A stretch of DNA of 64,000 nucleotides, taken from Desulfovibrio sp. An276 (GTDB taxonomy: Bacteria; Desulfobacterota; Desulfovibrionia; Desulfovibrionales; Desulfovibrionaceae). This document shows positions 1-9,027 of this stretch, in pieces (within the stretch, counting starts at the first letter, position 1; each line of letters starts with the position of its first letter). A program made the translations under genes and the position numbers. Under the pieces are notes generated by a model. The model saw only the letters and a list, made by a program, of their open reading frames with translations. It was not told the DNA's origin and did no database searches. The stretch is taken from assembly GCF_002159665.1 (NCBI RefSeq), contig NZ_NFJC01000012.1:1-64000 (forward strand). The letters run 5' to 3'.

Positions 1-108
1 GAGCGTCTGATCTTCAGATCAGTGCTGACGCATCCCGTATCGAAAGCAGGGTAGTCCTCCCGAGTCCCAAGGGAGGAAGCCCCGCGCATAAGCGCGGGGA
101 GGCTTCAC
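1..108 (+). mobile_element. Right end of an IS200/IS605-type (TnpB) element
   Basis: This looks like the 3' terminus of a TnpB-carrying insertion sequence cut off by the window edge. A perfect hairpin has arms at 80-87 and 92-99 (CCCCGCGC, loop ATAA, GCGCGGGG) and is followed by AGGCTTCAC. A smaller one pairs CCTCCC (56-61) with GGGAGG (71-76). A stable GC hairpin followed by a TTCAC-like end is typical of the right end of these elements and of the 3' scaffold of the omega RNA. The first 54 bases read in frame 1 as a short tail ending in TAG at 52-54, possibly the tnpB 3' end. No transposase domain is visible, so the family call is from memory of such ends. Confidence 0.5.
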
Positions 109-490
109 GGCAGATTTGGCTATGAGGGTGCCTGGTCCAGCCCAGGCAAAAGCGAACCTTCAGCTGTAACGAAACAGGCACTGTAAGCCCGAAAAACAGG
201 TTTTTTGCATTTGAGAAGAAAATCACAATCTCTGGGGGCTTTTTCTGTTGTAACGCGTTTTTTTACTTTTTTTCAAAGAAAAGTTGATCAATATAGCAAC
301 CAGAAAACTTTATTGCAAGTGAGACAAAAAAAGCCGATTTTGCCACGAGATCGCCATTTCGGGGAGGGCAACAAGGCTTGGCACAAGGGGCAAAAAAAGT
401 TTTTCCAGGGGGATTTTTGAAAAATAAGCAAGGAATTCAAATTGCTTGCAAAAGAATAGTGCAAGAGAAACAACAAAAAATCTTGCAAGG
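109..490. other. Non-coding region upstream of aprB
   Basis: No convincing gene is visible. The stretch becomes A/T-rich after about 200, with several poly-T and poly-A tracts (249-270, 325-330, 393-400). A small inverted repeat TGCCTGG/CCAGGCA lies near 129-148. It probably carries the distal part of the apr regulatory region and scar sequence from the element on its left. Confidence 0.5.
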
Positions 491-493
491 CGC

Positions 494-522
494 TTGACTA
501 GCTGGGGGTAGCTTGTTACAGA
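494..522 (+). promoter_or_regulatory. Candidate sigma-70-type promoter for aprBA
   Basis: A TTGACT box at 494-499 is separated by 17 bases from TACAGA at 517-522. The spacing is ideal and the boxes lie about 80 bases before the aprB start, with no other gene between. The boxes are seen in the sequence. Promoter activity is inferred. Confidence 0.45.
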
Positions 523-604
523 TTTCCCAAGTTCTTTGCGGAAGGCCTTCCAATGTGCGGATCGCCTCCGAAAAACATTCACAAAATTAACTATGGAGGA
601 ACGT

Positions 605-1084
605 ATGCCTACATTTGTTGATCCGTCAAAATGCGACGGCTGCAAGGGCGGCGAAAAGACTGCCTGCATGTACATCTGTCCCAACGATCTCATGATCCTG
701 GACCCCGATGCCATGAAGGCTTACAACCAGGAACCCGATGCATGCTGGGAATGCTATTCCTGTGTGAAAATCTGCCCCCAGGGCGCCATTTCCGCTCGTC
801 CTTACGCAGACTTCGCTCCCATGGGCGGTACCTGTATCCCCATGCGTTCTGCCGACTCCATCATGTGGACGGTTAACTTCCGCAACGGCAACGTCAAGCG
901 CTTCAAGTTCCCGATCCGCACAACTCCCGAAGGTTCCATCGATCCCTTCAAGGATTGGCCGACCGACACCGATGATTTGGAAAACGAACTTCTCTACACC
1001 GAGAAGGAACTGGTTAAGCCCCAGCAGCTTCTGAACAAGAAGTTTGAAGTTGCCGAGGCCGACAAGGAAATGGTCTTCAAATAG
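605..1084 (+). CDS. aprB: Adenylylsulfate (APS) reductase beta subunit
   Basis: This is the iron-sulfur electron-transfer subunit of dissimilatory APS reductase, which passes electrons to the FAD of AprA as APS is reduced to AMP and sulfite in the cytoplasm. The 159-residue protein has two [4Fe-4S] clusters ligated by Cys10, 13, 21, 25 and Cys47, 50, 53, 57. The C-terminal tail lacks further cysteines and in this family wraps around AprA. The length is typical. The start is chosen because GGAGGA (595-600) sits 4 bases upstream of this ATG and the family begins MPTFVDPSKCDGC. A longer frame reaching back to 536 has no such support. aprA follows 52 bases later in the same direction. Confidence 0.97.
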   Translation: MPTFVDPSKCDGCKGGEKTACMYICPNDLMILDPDAMKAYNQEPDACWECYSCVKICPQGAISARPYADFAPMGGTCIPMRSADSIMWTVNFRNGNVKRFKFPIRTTPEGSIDPFKDWPTDTDDLENELLYTEKELVKPQQLLNKKFEVAEADKEMVFK

Positions 1085-1136
1085 ACTGCAAACGATCTTT
1101 GTCAGAAAGTTTCAAATCATTTAAGGAGTTGCTACT

Positions 1137-3125
1137 ATGCCTATGATTCCTGTGAAGGAAGCGCCCCGCGGCGTTGCCATTTCCGAACCTGAAGTTAAAG
1201 AACACGACGTTGACCTTCTCATCGTGGGTGGTGGCATGGGTGCCACCGGTGCCGCAGTTGAAGCCGTCCGCTGGGGCGACAAACTGGGCATGAAGATCCT
1301 CTGCGTGGACAAAGCCTCCCTCGAGCGTTCCGGCGCCGTGGCCCAAGGCCTTTCCGCCATCAACACCTTCCTTGAAAACAACACCGCCGACGACTACGTC
1401 CGCATGGTCCGCACCGACCTTATGGGCATCGTCCGTGAAGACCTTATCTTCGACTGCGGCCGTCACGTTGACGACAGCGTGAAGCTCTTCGAAGACTGGG
1501 GCCTCCCCATTTGGGTGAAGGGCGACGACGGTCACAACATGAACGGCGCCCAGGCCAAGGCCGCTGGCAAGTCCATCCGCAAGGGTGACGCCCCCGTCCG
1601 TTCCGGTCGCTGGCAGATCATGATCAACGGCGAATCCTACAAGTGCATCGTGGCCGAAGCTGCCAAGAACGCCCTTGGCGAGGATCGTCTGCTCGAGCGC
1701 GTGTTCGTCGTGAAACTGCTTCTCGACAAGAACACCCCCAACCGCATCGCTGGCGCAGTGGGCTTCTCCACCCGTGAGAACGTTGTTCACGTCTTCCGCA
1801 GCAACGCCATGATCGTGTGCTGCGGCGGCGCCGTGAACATCTACCGTCCCCGCTCCACCGGTGAAGGCATGGGCCGTGCATGGTACCCCGTGTGGAACGC
1901 CGGTTCCACCTACACCCTCTGCGCCCAGGTCGGTGCAGAAATGACCATGATGGAAAACCGCTTCGTGCCCGCCCGCTTCAAGGACGGCTACGGCCCGGTC
2001 GGCGCATGGTTCCTGCTCTTCAAGGCAAAAGCCACCAACGCCAAGGGTGAAGACTACTGCGTGACCCGTAAGGACATGCTCGTTCCTTACCAGAAGCGCG
2101 GCTACGCCACCGGCAAGGTTGTCCCCACCTGCCTGCGCAACCACATGATGCTGAATGAAATGCGCAACGGCCAGGGCCCCATCTACATGGACACCAAGAC
2201 CGCCCTGCTGAACACCTTCGCCACCCTGAACGAAGAAGAGCAGAAGGACCTCGAGAGCGAAGCCTGGGAAGACTTCCTCGACATGTGCGTGGGTCAGGCC
2301 AACCTCTGGGCTGCCACCAACACCGCACCCGAGGATCGCGGCTCCGAAATCATGCCCACAGAGCCCTACCTGCTCGGCTCCCACTCCGGCTGCTGCGGCA
2401 TCTGGGCTTCCGGTCCGGACGAAGACTGGGTTCCCGAGGAATACAAGGTCCGCTCTGCCAACGGCAAGGTCTACAACCGTATGACCACCGTTGACGGTCT
2501 GTTCACCTGCGCCGACGGCGTGGGCGCTTCCGGCCACAAGTTCTCCTCCGGCTCCCACGCTGAAGGCCGTATCGCAGCCAAGGCTGCCGTGCGTTACGTG
2601 CGTGACCACGCCGACTTCAAGCCCGAGCTTGGCGTCTCCAACGACGATCTGAAGAAGGAAATCTACGCTCCTTACTACACCTATGTGGAGAACAAGGACG
2701 TTTCCACGGATCCCGTTGTCAACCCGAACTACATCAGCCCCCGCAACTTCATGATGCGCCTCATCAAGTGCACCGACGAATACGGCGGCGGCGTGTCCAC
2801 CTACTACATGACCTCCAAGGCTCTGCTCGACACAGGCTTCTTCCTGCTCGGCATGCTCGAAGAGGACTCCAAGAAGCTGGCAGCTCGCGACCTGCACGAA
2901 CTGCTCCGCTGCTGGGAAAACTACCATCGTCTGTGGACAGTGCGTCTGCACATGCAGCACATTGCCTTCCGCGAAGAGACCCGTTACCCCGGCTTCTACT
3001 ATCGCGCCGACCATATGGGCCTTGACGACAGCAAGTGGAAGTGCTTCGTGAACTCCCGCTTCGATCCCGCCACCGGCGAGACCAAGGTCTTCAAGAAGCC
3101 CTACATCCAGATCATTCCTGACTAG
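1137..3125 (+). CDS. aprA: Adenylylsulfate (APS) reductase alpha subunit
   Basis: This is the catalytic FAD subunit of dissimilatory APS reductase, a cytoplasmic enzyme that reduces adenosine 5'-phosphosulfate to sulfite and AMP. The 662-residue length fits the family. A dinucleotide-binding loop VGGGMGATGAA lies near residues 31-41, and the C-terminal half carries the fumarate-reductase-like flavoprotein fold (for example HKFSSGSHAEGR). An AAGGAG ribosome site stands 8 bases before the ATG. Codon use is strongly biased to C/G-ending codons, as expected for one of the most abundant proteins of a sulfate reducer. It is probably co-transcribed with aprB, and possibly with the qmo genes after partial termination at the hairpin that follows. 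Confidence 0.97.
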   Translation: MPMIPVKEAPRGVAISEPEVKEHDVDLLIVGGGMGATGAAVEAVRWGDKLGMKILCVDKASLERSGAVAQGLSAINTFLENNTADDYVRMVRTDLMGIVREDLIFDCGRHVDDSVKLFEDWGLPIWVKGDDGHNMNGAQAKAAGKSIRKGDAPVRSGRWQIMINGESYKCIVAEAAKNALGEDRLLERVFVVKLLLDKNTPNRIAGAVGFSTRENVVHVFRSNAMIVCCGGAVNIYRPRSTGEGMGRAWYPVWNAGSTYTLCAQVGAEMTMMENRFVPARFKDGYGPVGAWFLLFKAKATNAKGEDYCVTRKDMLVPYQKRGYATGKVVPTCLRNHMMLNEMRNGQGPIYMDTKTALLNTFATLNEEEQKDLESEAWEDFLDMCVGQANLWAATNTAPEDRGSEIMPTEPYLLGSHSGCCGIWASGPDEDWVPEEYKVRSANGKVYNRMTTVDGLFTCADGVGASGHKFSSGSHAEGRIAAKAAVRYVRDHADFKPELGVSNDDLKKEIYAPYYTYVENKDVSTDPVVNPNYISPRNFMMRLIKCTDEYGGGVSTYYMTSKALLDTGFFLLGMLEEDSKKLAARDLHELLRCWENYHRLWTVRLHMQHIAFREETRYPGFYYRADHMGLDDSKWKCFVNSRFDPATGETKVFKKPYIQIIPD

Positions 3126-3163
3126 TCGGGCAACCACAGGTTGATGTATATCTAATCCTTCCG

Positions 3164-3197
3164 GGGGAGAATCTCCGTTTTGGGGGTTCTCCCCTTT
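3164..3197 (+). terminator. Hairpin between aprA and qmoA (terminator or attenuator)
   Basis: GGGGAGAA (3164-3171) pairs with TTCTCCCC (3187-3194) around a 15-base loop and is followed by only TTTC. The weak T tract suggests partial termination, which would allow more apr than qmo transcript. The role is inferred. Confidence 0.5.
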
Positions 3198-3222
3198 CAT
3201 GTCGAGTAGTTAGGAGGCTATA

Positions 3223-4458
3223 ATGTCCAGCGCCATTCTCGTCGTCGGCGGCGGCTTCGCGGGCCTGACTGCCGCCATAGAAGCGGCGGAGCTGGGACAT
3301 GACGTCTATATCGTCGAGAAAACGCCGTTCCTGGGTGGACGCGTTGCCCAGCTCAACAAATATTTCCCCAAACTCTGTCCCCCGTCCTGTGGTCTGGAAA
3401 TCCAGTTCCAGCGCATCAGGAACAATCCCCGCATAAAGTTCTTCACTCTGGCCGAGGTAACGAGCTTGAGCGGAACAAAGGGCAATTATACTGCCAAGGT
3501 AACGATTCAGCCTCGTTACACGGCAGCCCACGCGGTGGATCTCGGCTTCTTTGCCTCTGCCCTCGAAGGCGAAACCAGCAATGAGTTCGACTTCGGTATG
3601 TCTACCCGCAAGGCCTTGTACAAATCTGCCCCCTTTGCCTTCCCGAGCCGCTACGTGCTCGACGCCGAAGCCCTGACCGCTTCCGACAAGGCAAAGCTTG
3701 CAGGCAACAAATTCGTGAATCTGAACGACGAGCCCAAGACCATCGAGCTCAATGTCGGTGCCATCGTGGTTGCCACTGGCTGGAAACCCTATGATGTGAC
3801 CAATCTGAAGAATCTCGGTGCAGGCAACGTCGCAAACTGCATTACCAACATGCAGATGGAGCGCCTGGCTTCTCCCTATGGTCCGACCAAGGGCAAGATC
3901 GTCCGTCCCACAGATCAGGTTGCTCCCAAGCGCGTGTGCTTTGTGCAGTGCGCAGGCTCCCGCGACCAGAACCATCTCAACTACTGCTCCTATATCTGCT
4001 GCATGGCGTCCATCAAGCAGTGCTTCTATGTGGTCGAGTCCGTGCCGGACGCCATCTGCGATGTGTACTACATCGATCTGCGTACCCCCGGCCGCTACAT
4101 CAAGACCCTCGACAAGGCACGCGCCTCCGGCAGGGTGAATTTCATCAAGGGCAAGGTTGCCAACGTTGAGCAGATTGAAGGCGACCGCTGCCGCGTGCAG
4201 GCCGAAGACGCAGTCCGTGGCGAAAAGCTCACCATGGACTACGACCTTGTTGTCCTTGCCACAGGCATGCAGCCCTCGCTCTCTCTCGGCAACTGCCCGC
4301 TGCCCCTGCCTCTGGACGAAGACGGCTTTGTCACGGGCGGCGAGGAAGAAGGCATCTTCACCGCAGGCTGTGCCCTCATGCCTCTTGATGTTACACGTTC
4401 CGCACAAACCGGCACTGCCGCAGCCCTCAAGGCTGTGCAGACCGTGGAAGGGAGGTAG
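3223..4458 (+). CDS. qmoA: QmoA, quinone-interacting membrane-bound oxidoreductase flavoprotein
   Basis: This is a subunit of the Qmo complex, which links membrane menaquinol to APS reductase. It is an HdrA-like flavoprotein of 411 residues. The N-terminal FAD loop VVGGGFAGLTAA (residues 6-17) is followed by EKTPFLGGR, a second flavin motif. Cysteines at PKLCPPSCG and FVQCAGSRDQN with SYICC resemble the HdrA signatures. The C-terminus ends with the flavoprotein motif TAGCALMPLDV. An AGGAGG box precedes the ATG by about 6 bases. qmoB begins 5 bases after the stop, so the two are certainly co-translated from one operon. Confidence 0.95.
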   Translation: MSSAILVVGGGFAGLTAAIEAAELGHDVYIVEKTPFLGGRVAQLNKYFPKLCPPSCGLEIQFQRIRNNPRIKFFTLAEVTSLSGTKGNYTAKVTIQPRYTAAHAVDLGFFASALEGETSNEFDFGMSTRKALYKSAPFAFPSRYVLDAEALTASDKAKLAGNKFVNLNDEPKTIELNVGAIVVATGWKPYDVTNLKNLGAGNVANCITNMQMERLASPYGPTKGKIVRPTDQVAPKRVCFVQCAGSRDQNHLNYCSYICCMASIKQCFYVVESVPDAICDVYYIDLRTPGRYIKTLDKARASGRVNFIKGKVANVEQIEGDRCRVQAEDAVRGEKLTMDYDLVVLATGMQPSLSLGNCPLPLPLDEDGFVTGGEEEGIFTAGCALMPLDVTRSAQTGTAAALKAVQTVEGR

Positions 4459-4463
4459 GCGGC

Positions 4464-6746
4464 ATGTCCAACAAGATTGGTGTCTATTTTGATGCCGCCA
4501 ACATCGGCGGCGGTCTTGACGTGGAAGCCCTGGCCGCAGGGGTGAAAAGCAAATGGGACAGCCTTGTGGCTGTCGTTCGCGTCTTCCCCGTTCTCGCAGA
4601 AAATGCTGCGACCATTTCCAAGGATATCGAGGAAAACGGCCTTGACGGCGTGCTCATCTGCGGTCCTTCCCCTCGTCAGGACACGGATCTCTATCGCTTC
4701 CCGGTTCTCACCGAGCGCGTCAACCTGCGCGAACAGTGCGTGTTGAGCTATGAGGATCCTTCCGGCAATCCGCCCGTCGAAGGCGCTCCCGCTCCCGCAC
4801 TTCTGACCGAGATTGCCACAGACTACGTCAACATGGGCGTGGTCAAGCTGCAGAAGGGCAATCTCCCCGACTCCGCTGCCCTGGAAAAGGGCGTGCATCG
4901 CATTCTCGTTGTGGGCGGTGGCTTCACCGGCCTCACCGCAGCCCTTGAGGCTGCCGAGAGCGGCTACGAGGTCGTGCTGGTCGAAAAGAGCGATCGCCTC
5001 GGCGGTGCCGTGAACAACATTCCCACAGGCTCTCCCCTGCATGCCCCCTGGGACGCAAAGGAAAGCACTGGCCTTCCGGAAAAGATCGCGGCTGTCGAGA
5101 AAAACGATCTCATCACAGTCTATCTTTCCTCCACAGTGGCCAAACTGGCAGGTCAGCCCGGCGAATACACCCTGACCCTGAACACTCCCAAGGGCGAGAA
5201 GACCATCGAGGTGGGTTCCGCTGTTGTGGCAGCCGGCTGGACGCCCCTTGCTCCCAAGTATCTCGAGAGCATGGGTTACGGCTCCACTCCCATGGTCATG
5301 CACGCCGCAGAGTTCGGCAAAGCCTTCCTCGCCGGCCAGATCACCGCGCGCCGCATAGCCTTTGTGCTTGATACCACCATAGCCGAGGAAGCAGCCAAGG
5401 CTGCAGCCGAAGAGGAAGCAAAGGCCAAGGCAGCTGCCGAGGCCGAGGCTCCCGCAGCTCCCGCCGCAGAGGGCGAGGAAGAGGCAGTCTTCGTGAAGGC
5501 AGACCTCGAGAGCATCGAGCATCTGCGCTACTCCAACGCAGTGAACTCTGTTGGCATGCTCCGTCTTGCCCAGAGCGTGTGCGAGAAGACCAACGACGAG
5601 ACCCAGTGCTATGTCCTCTACAAGGACATGGTGGTGCCCGGCATCCTCGAGCGCTTCTATCGCACCATGCAGGACAGGCTCGGCCTCATGATGACCAAGG
5701 CGGACGTGACCTCCATCAGCCAGAAGGCCGATCACATGGTCGTCTCCTGCGAGAACACCCTGCTTGGCATAGACTTCGATCTCGACTGCGACCTCGTTGT
5801 CCTGCCCACAGGTCTTGTGCCTGTTTCCGCCAAGGAAGCAATCATGCAGTTCGAATACCGTCAGGGCCCGGACTTCCCGGATCTTGAGCTCTTCGACGGC
5901 TACCTCGACTCCAACTACATCTGCTTCCCCTACGAAACCCGTCGCACCGGCGTGTACGCAGCTGGCTGCGTGCGTCAGCCCATGACCCTGGACGGCTGCC
6001 TCTTGGACGCCCGCGGTGCAGTGCTCAAGGCCATCCAGGCCATCGAGTGCGCTGAACACGGCGTAGCAGTGCATCCGCGCTCCGGTGACGGAACCTATCC
6101 CGTGTTCAACTTCGTGCGCTGCACCCAGTGCAAGCGCTGCACGGAGGAATGCCCCTTCGGCGCCCTGGACGACGATGAGAAGGGTACGCCGAAACCCAAT
6201 CCGGCACGCTGCCGCCGCTGCGGCACCTGCTTTGGTGCCTGCCCCGAGCGCGTCATTTCCTTTGCCAACTACAACATCGATCAGGTTGGCTCCATGATTC
6301 GCGAGGTCACGGTTCCCAAGGACTTCAAGACCGCCGGTCCGCGCATCCTCATCCTGGCCTGCGAAAACGACGCCTATCCCGCATTGGACATGGCCGCCCT
6401 GCAGGGATACAGGTGGAGCCCCTATGTGCGCATCATCCCCGTGCGCTGCCTTGGTTCCGTGAACGCCATCTGGGTCTCCGACGCCATGAGCAAGGGCTTT
6501 GACGGCGTGATGCTTCTGGGCTGCAAATACGGCGACGACTACCAGTGCCACTTTGTGAAGGGTTCCGAACTGTGCTCTCGCCGCATGACCAACATTGCCG
6601 AAACTCTGAACCGCCTTGGTGTCGAACCCGAACGCGTGGAACAGTTCGAGCTGGCCATTGACGAGGCCGACCATGTGACGGAAATGATCGACGGCTTTGT
6701 GAAACGCATTGAACAGATGGGACCCAACCCCTTCAAGGCCATGTAG
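4464..6746 (+). CDS. qmoB: QmoB, HdrA/MvhD-like subunit of the Qmo complex
   Basis: This is the second flavoprotein of the Qmo complex, 760 residues long. An N-terminal segment of about 145 residues precedes the FAD loop VVGGGFTGLTAA (about residue 149). Two ferredoxin-type [4Fe-4S] motifs follow (CTQCKRCTEEC near 553 and CRRCGTCFGAC near 580). The C-terminal domain after about residue 620 resembles MvhD/FrhD of methanogens. An Ala/Glu/Lys-rich low-complexity insert of about 40 residues lies near 305-345 inside the flavoprotein domain. It falls between qmoA and qmoC with 5- and 13-base gaps. Confidence 0.95.
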   Translation: MSNKIGVYFDAANIGGGLDVEALAAGVKSKWDSLVAVVRVFPVLAENAATISKDIEENGLDGVLICGPSPRQDTDLYRFPVLTERVNLREQCVLSYEDPSGNPPVEGAPAPALLTEIATDYVNMGVVKLQKGNLPDSAALEKGVHRILVVGGGFTGLTAALEAAESGYEVVLVEKSDRLGGAVNNIPTGSPLHAPWDAKESTGLPEKIAAVEKNDLITVYLSSTVAKLAGQPGEYTLTLNTPKGEKTIEVGSAVVAAGWTPLAPKYLESMGYGSTPMVMHAAEFGKAFLAGQITARRIAFVLDTTIAEEAAKAAAEEEAKAKAAAEAEAPAAPAAEGEEEAVFVKADLESIEHLRYSNAVNSVGMLRLAQSVCEKTNDETQCYVLYKDMVVPGILERFYRTMQDRLGLMMTKADVTSISQKADHMVVSCENTLLGIDFDLDCDLVVLPTGLVPVSAKEAIMQFEYRQGPDFPDLELFDGYLDSNYICFPYETRRTGVYAAGCVRQPMTLDGCLLDARGAVLKAIQAIECAEHGVAVHPRSGDGTYPVFNFVRCTQCKRCTEECPFGALDDDEKGTPKPNPARCRRCGTCFGACPERVISFANYNIDQVGSMIREVTVPKDFKTAGPRILILACENDAYPALDMAALQGYRWSPYVRIIPVRCLGSVNAIWVSDAMSKGFDGVMLLGCKYGDDYQCHFVKGSELCSRRMTNIAETLNRLGVEPERVEQFELAIDEADHVTEMIDGFVKRIEQMGPNPFKAM

Positions 6747-6759
6747 GAGGTAGGCACAA

Positions 6760-7938
6760 ATGGCAAACGTTACCCTTACTCCGGACTCCGGCTTTGCCAG
6801 AGAACTCATGGATGCGGGCGCCGACAGCCTGAAAAAGTGCTATCAGTGCGCTACCTGCTCCGTAGCCTGCCCCATGGCGCCGGCCAACTCACCCTATCCG
6901 CGCAAGGAAATGGTCTGGGCTTCCTGGGGACAGAAGGACAGGCTGCTCTCGGATCCCGATATCTGGCTATGCCACAACTGTGGCAACTGTGCAGAGCTGT
7001 GCCCCAGAGGTGCAAAGCCCGCAGATGTCATGGCGGCCTGCCGCAATATTGCCTACAAGAAGCTCGTGAAACCCGCCAAGGTTGGCGAGTGGATGAGCTC
7101 TCCCAAGGGTCTGCCCATTCTTTTCCTGATCCCTGCCATCATCTGGCTGGTGGTCTGGGCCATCAGGGCAGCCATTGTGGGGTCCTGGTTCCCGCGCACC
7201 GAAGACGGCCGCATCGTGTTCGGCCAGATCTTCTACGGCGACTACACCATTGACCCCATCTTCATGCTCACCTTCTTTGGCGCAGTCTTTCTGCTCTACA
7301 GGGGCTGCAGCCAGCTGTGGAAAAACTTCTCGGCTGGCAAGAGGACTCTGGTCATAGGCCCCACAAAGCCCTGGTACCAGCACCTTCTCGAAATGCTCTG
7401 GGAAGAAATCGGCAGCCACAAGAAGTTTGACGATTGCGAAAGCGGTCCTGCTACCGGACAGCCCAGCCATTCCCGCAAGAGCGGGCACATGTGTGTTGTC
7501 ATAGGCTTTGTCTGCCTGATGATCGTCACGGCAGTGGTCGCTGGCGGCCACTGGGTTGGCAAGGTCATTCCCTTCCTCAGCATCGAGACACCCATGTCTC
7601 TTGTCTTCCCGGTGAAAATCCTGGCCAACTTCGGCGCAGTGGTCCTGCTGATAGGCCTTGTCCTTCTGACCATACGCCGCAAGCGTCAGAATCCCCGCTT
7701 CTTTACCTCCAACTACCAGGACTGGTATCTTTTGGGGATAATCTGGGTCATCACCCTTACAGGCTGCCTTTCCCAGATGTTCAGGCTGGCCGACGCCGTG
7801 CATTGCGCCTACATCGTGTACTACCTGCACCTGGTGTTTGTGTGGATGCTCTTTGCCTATCTTCCCTGGTCGAAGCTCGGGCATCTTGCTTACCGTGCGG
7901 CTGCACTTCTGTATGTCCGCATGTACGGGCGTGGTTAG
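6760..7938 (+). CDS. qmoC: QmoC, membrane cytochrome b / HdrC-like subunit
   Basis: This is the membrane anchor and quinol-oxidising subunit of Qmo, a fusion of an HdrC-like iron-sulfur domain and an HdrE-like cytochrome b domain (392 residues). The two [4Fe-4S] clusters are ligated by Cys27, 30, 33, 37 and Cys71, 74, 77, 81. About six hydrophobic membrane spans follow from residue 120, with histidines (for example ADAVHCAYIVYYLHLVFVW) that could ligate heme b. It takes electrons from menaquinol and passes them to QmoA/B and then AprBA. AGGAGG precedes the start. Confidence 0.95.
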   Translation: MANVTLTPDSGFARELMDAGADSLKKCYQCATCSVACPMAPANSPYPRKEMVWASWGQKDRLLSDPDIWLCHNCGNCAELCPRGAKPADVMAACRNIAYKKLVKPAKVGEWMSSPKGLPILFLIPAIIWLVVWAIRAAIVGSWFPRTEDGRIVFGQIFYGDYTIDPIFMLTFFGAVFLLYRGCSQLWKNFSAGKRTLVIGPTKPWYQHLLEMLWEEIGSHKKFDDCESGPATGQPSHSRKSGHMCVVIGFVCLMIVTAVVAGGHWVGKVIPFLSIETPMSLVFPVKILANFGAVVLLIGLVLLTIRRKRQNPRFFTSNYQDWYLLGIIWVITLTGCLSQMFRLADAVHCAYIVYYLHLVFVWMLFAYLPWSKLGHLAYRAAALLYVRMYGRG

Positions 7939-7986
7939 AAAAACAGGACAAACAAACTCTCGAGCATTTTCGAGGAGGGATAAACA

Positions 7987-8844
7987 ATGGCTGATTCAGA
8001 ACGCAGGGTCTTCCCCATCGAGACAGTCCTGGCACTTGCTGCCGGCAAAAAAGACTGTGATTTGAGAGAAATCGCCGGATACATCCTTGGCGAATCCATC
8101 AACTGCAACTGCAAGGCTCTGGTTGCCGCTCCCTTTGCGGCTGCCTGGATTGCCAGACTCTACCCCAAGTTCGCAGACCTGGTCTGGAACGAGGAGAAGG
8201 AGACCTGGAGCAATTTCGTTGTCCGCGGCGCCCAGATCTTTGGCGACAAGGTGAGCCTGCCTGCCATGGCCGGCGGCATGAAGGCCACCTGCCAGGCAGT
8301 GCTGAAAACCCTTGCCGACAAGCACGACGAGGTTTCGGCCCTGCAGCGTGAAGTGGCTGCCCTGACAGCCCAGGTGGAAACCCTGAAGCCCCTGGAAGCC
8401 AAGCTTGCCGCGGCCCAGAAGAAGGCCGATCAGTTCGAGGCACAGCTCAAGGACCAGAAGAAGGAAATGGGTGCCCTGAGGCGTCAGACCATGGAGTTCC
8501 AGGGCAAGATGGCTCTCAACGAGGAAGAGCTGCTTGACACCATCAAGAACGCCATCAAGGAAAATCTGAAGCACATCTCCATTGCCGCTCCGGCAGCAGC
8601 CGGTGCCGCAGCTGCAGCCGCTGGTGCTGCTGCCGCAGGTGCAGCCGCAGCAGCAGCTGGTGGTGACGAGTTCGGCTTTGGCGGCGGCGCCGCCGATGAA
8701 TTCGGCTTCGGCGGTGGTGCCGACGAGTTCGGCTTCGGTGGCGGCGCAGGCTTTGGCGGCGAAGCCGCAGCTCCTGCAGAGGAAAAGGCTCCCGCTGACG
8801 AATTCGGCTTTGGCGACAGTGGCAAGGATGAGTTCGGCTTCTAA
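7987..8844 (+). CDS. Qmo-associated coiled-coil protein with C-terminal DEFGF repeats
   Basis: This 285-residue cytoplasmic protein is the last gene of the apr-qmo operon, where Desulfovibrio genomes carry a hypothetical gene just downstream of qmoC. A globular N-terminus (about 1-110, with CNCK at 39-42) is followed by a coiled coil (about 115-195) and a poly-alanine hinge (about 199-225). A Gly-rich tail carries five copies of DEFGF beginning at residues 227, 237, 246, 271 and 281; the last copy is the extreme C-terminus. GAGGAGGG precedes the ATG. Molecular function is unknown. Position suggests assembly or regulation of the Qmo-APS reductase contact. The repeated acidic-aromatic tail could be a docking tag, which is inference. 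Confidence 0.85.
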   Translation: MADSERRVFPIETVLALAAGKKDCDLREIAGYILGESINCNCKALVAAPFAAAWIARLYPKFADLVWNEEKETWSNFVVRGAQIFGDKVSLPAMAGGMKATCQAVLKTLADKHDEVSALQREVAALTAQVETLKPLEAKLAAAQKKADQFEAQLKDQKKEMGALRRQTMEFQGKMALNEEELLDTIKNAIKENLKHISIAAPAAAGAAAAAAGAAAAGAAAAAAGGDEFGFGGGAADEFGFGGGADEFGFGGGAGFGGEAAAPAEEKAPADEFGFGDSGKDEFGF

Positions 8845-8892
8845 AAGCTGATGGCGAAGTCCGGGTAGTTTCCCGGCTCTCCCAAGGTATAC

Positions 8893-8931
8893 AAAAGGGC
8901 GATCCGCGTACAAAACGGATCGCCTTTTTTT
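8893..8931 (+). terminator. Rho-independent terminator of the apr-qmo operon
   Basis: GGCGATCCG (8898-8906) pairs perfectly with CGGATCGCC (8916-8924), preceded by an A tract and followed by seven T (8925-8931). This closes the operon. Confidence 0.9.
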
Positions 8932-9027
8932 GCACTTTGGGGGCTGGTCAGAGTGCAGGCAAGGTCTTATGTCTTCTTATGCCCAGGGAAAAAATCCCCA
9001 AATCCGGGCAAGTCGAGGAACATAATC

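Noticed and set aside
1077-3200. Long minus-strand frame opposite aprA (707 codons)
   Set aside because: It is a shadow of aprA: His/Gly/Val-rich, no domain, no ribosome site. Strong codon bias of the real gene keeps the opposite frame open.
4239-6809. Long minus-strand frame opposite qmoB (856 codons)
   Set aside because: Covers qmoB and part of qmoA, both with clear family motifs. The composition is shadow-like.
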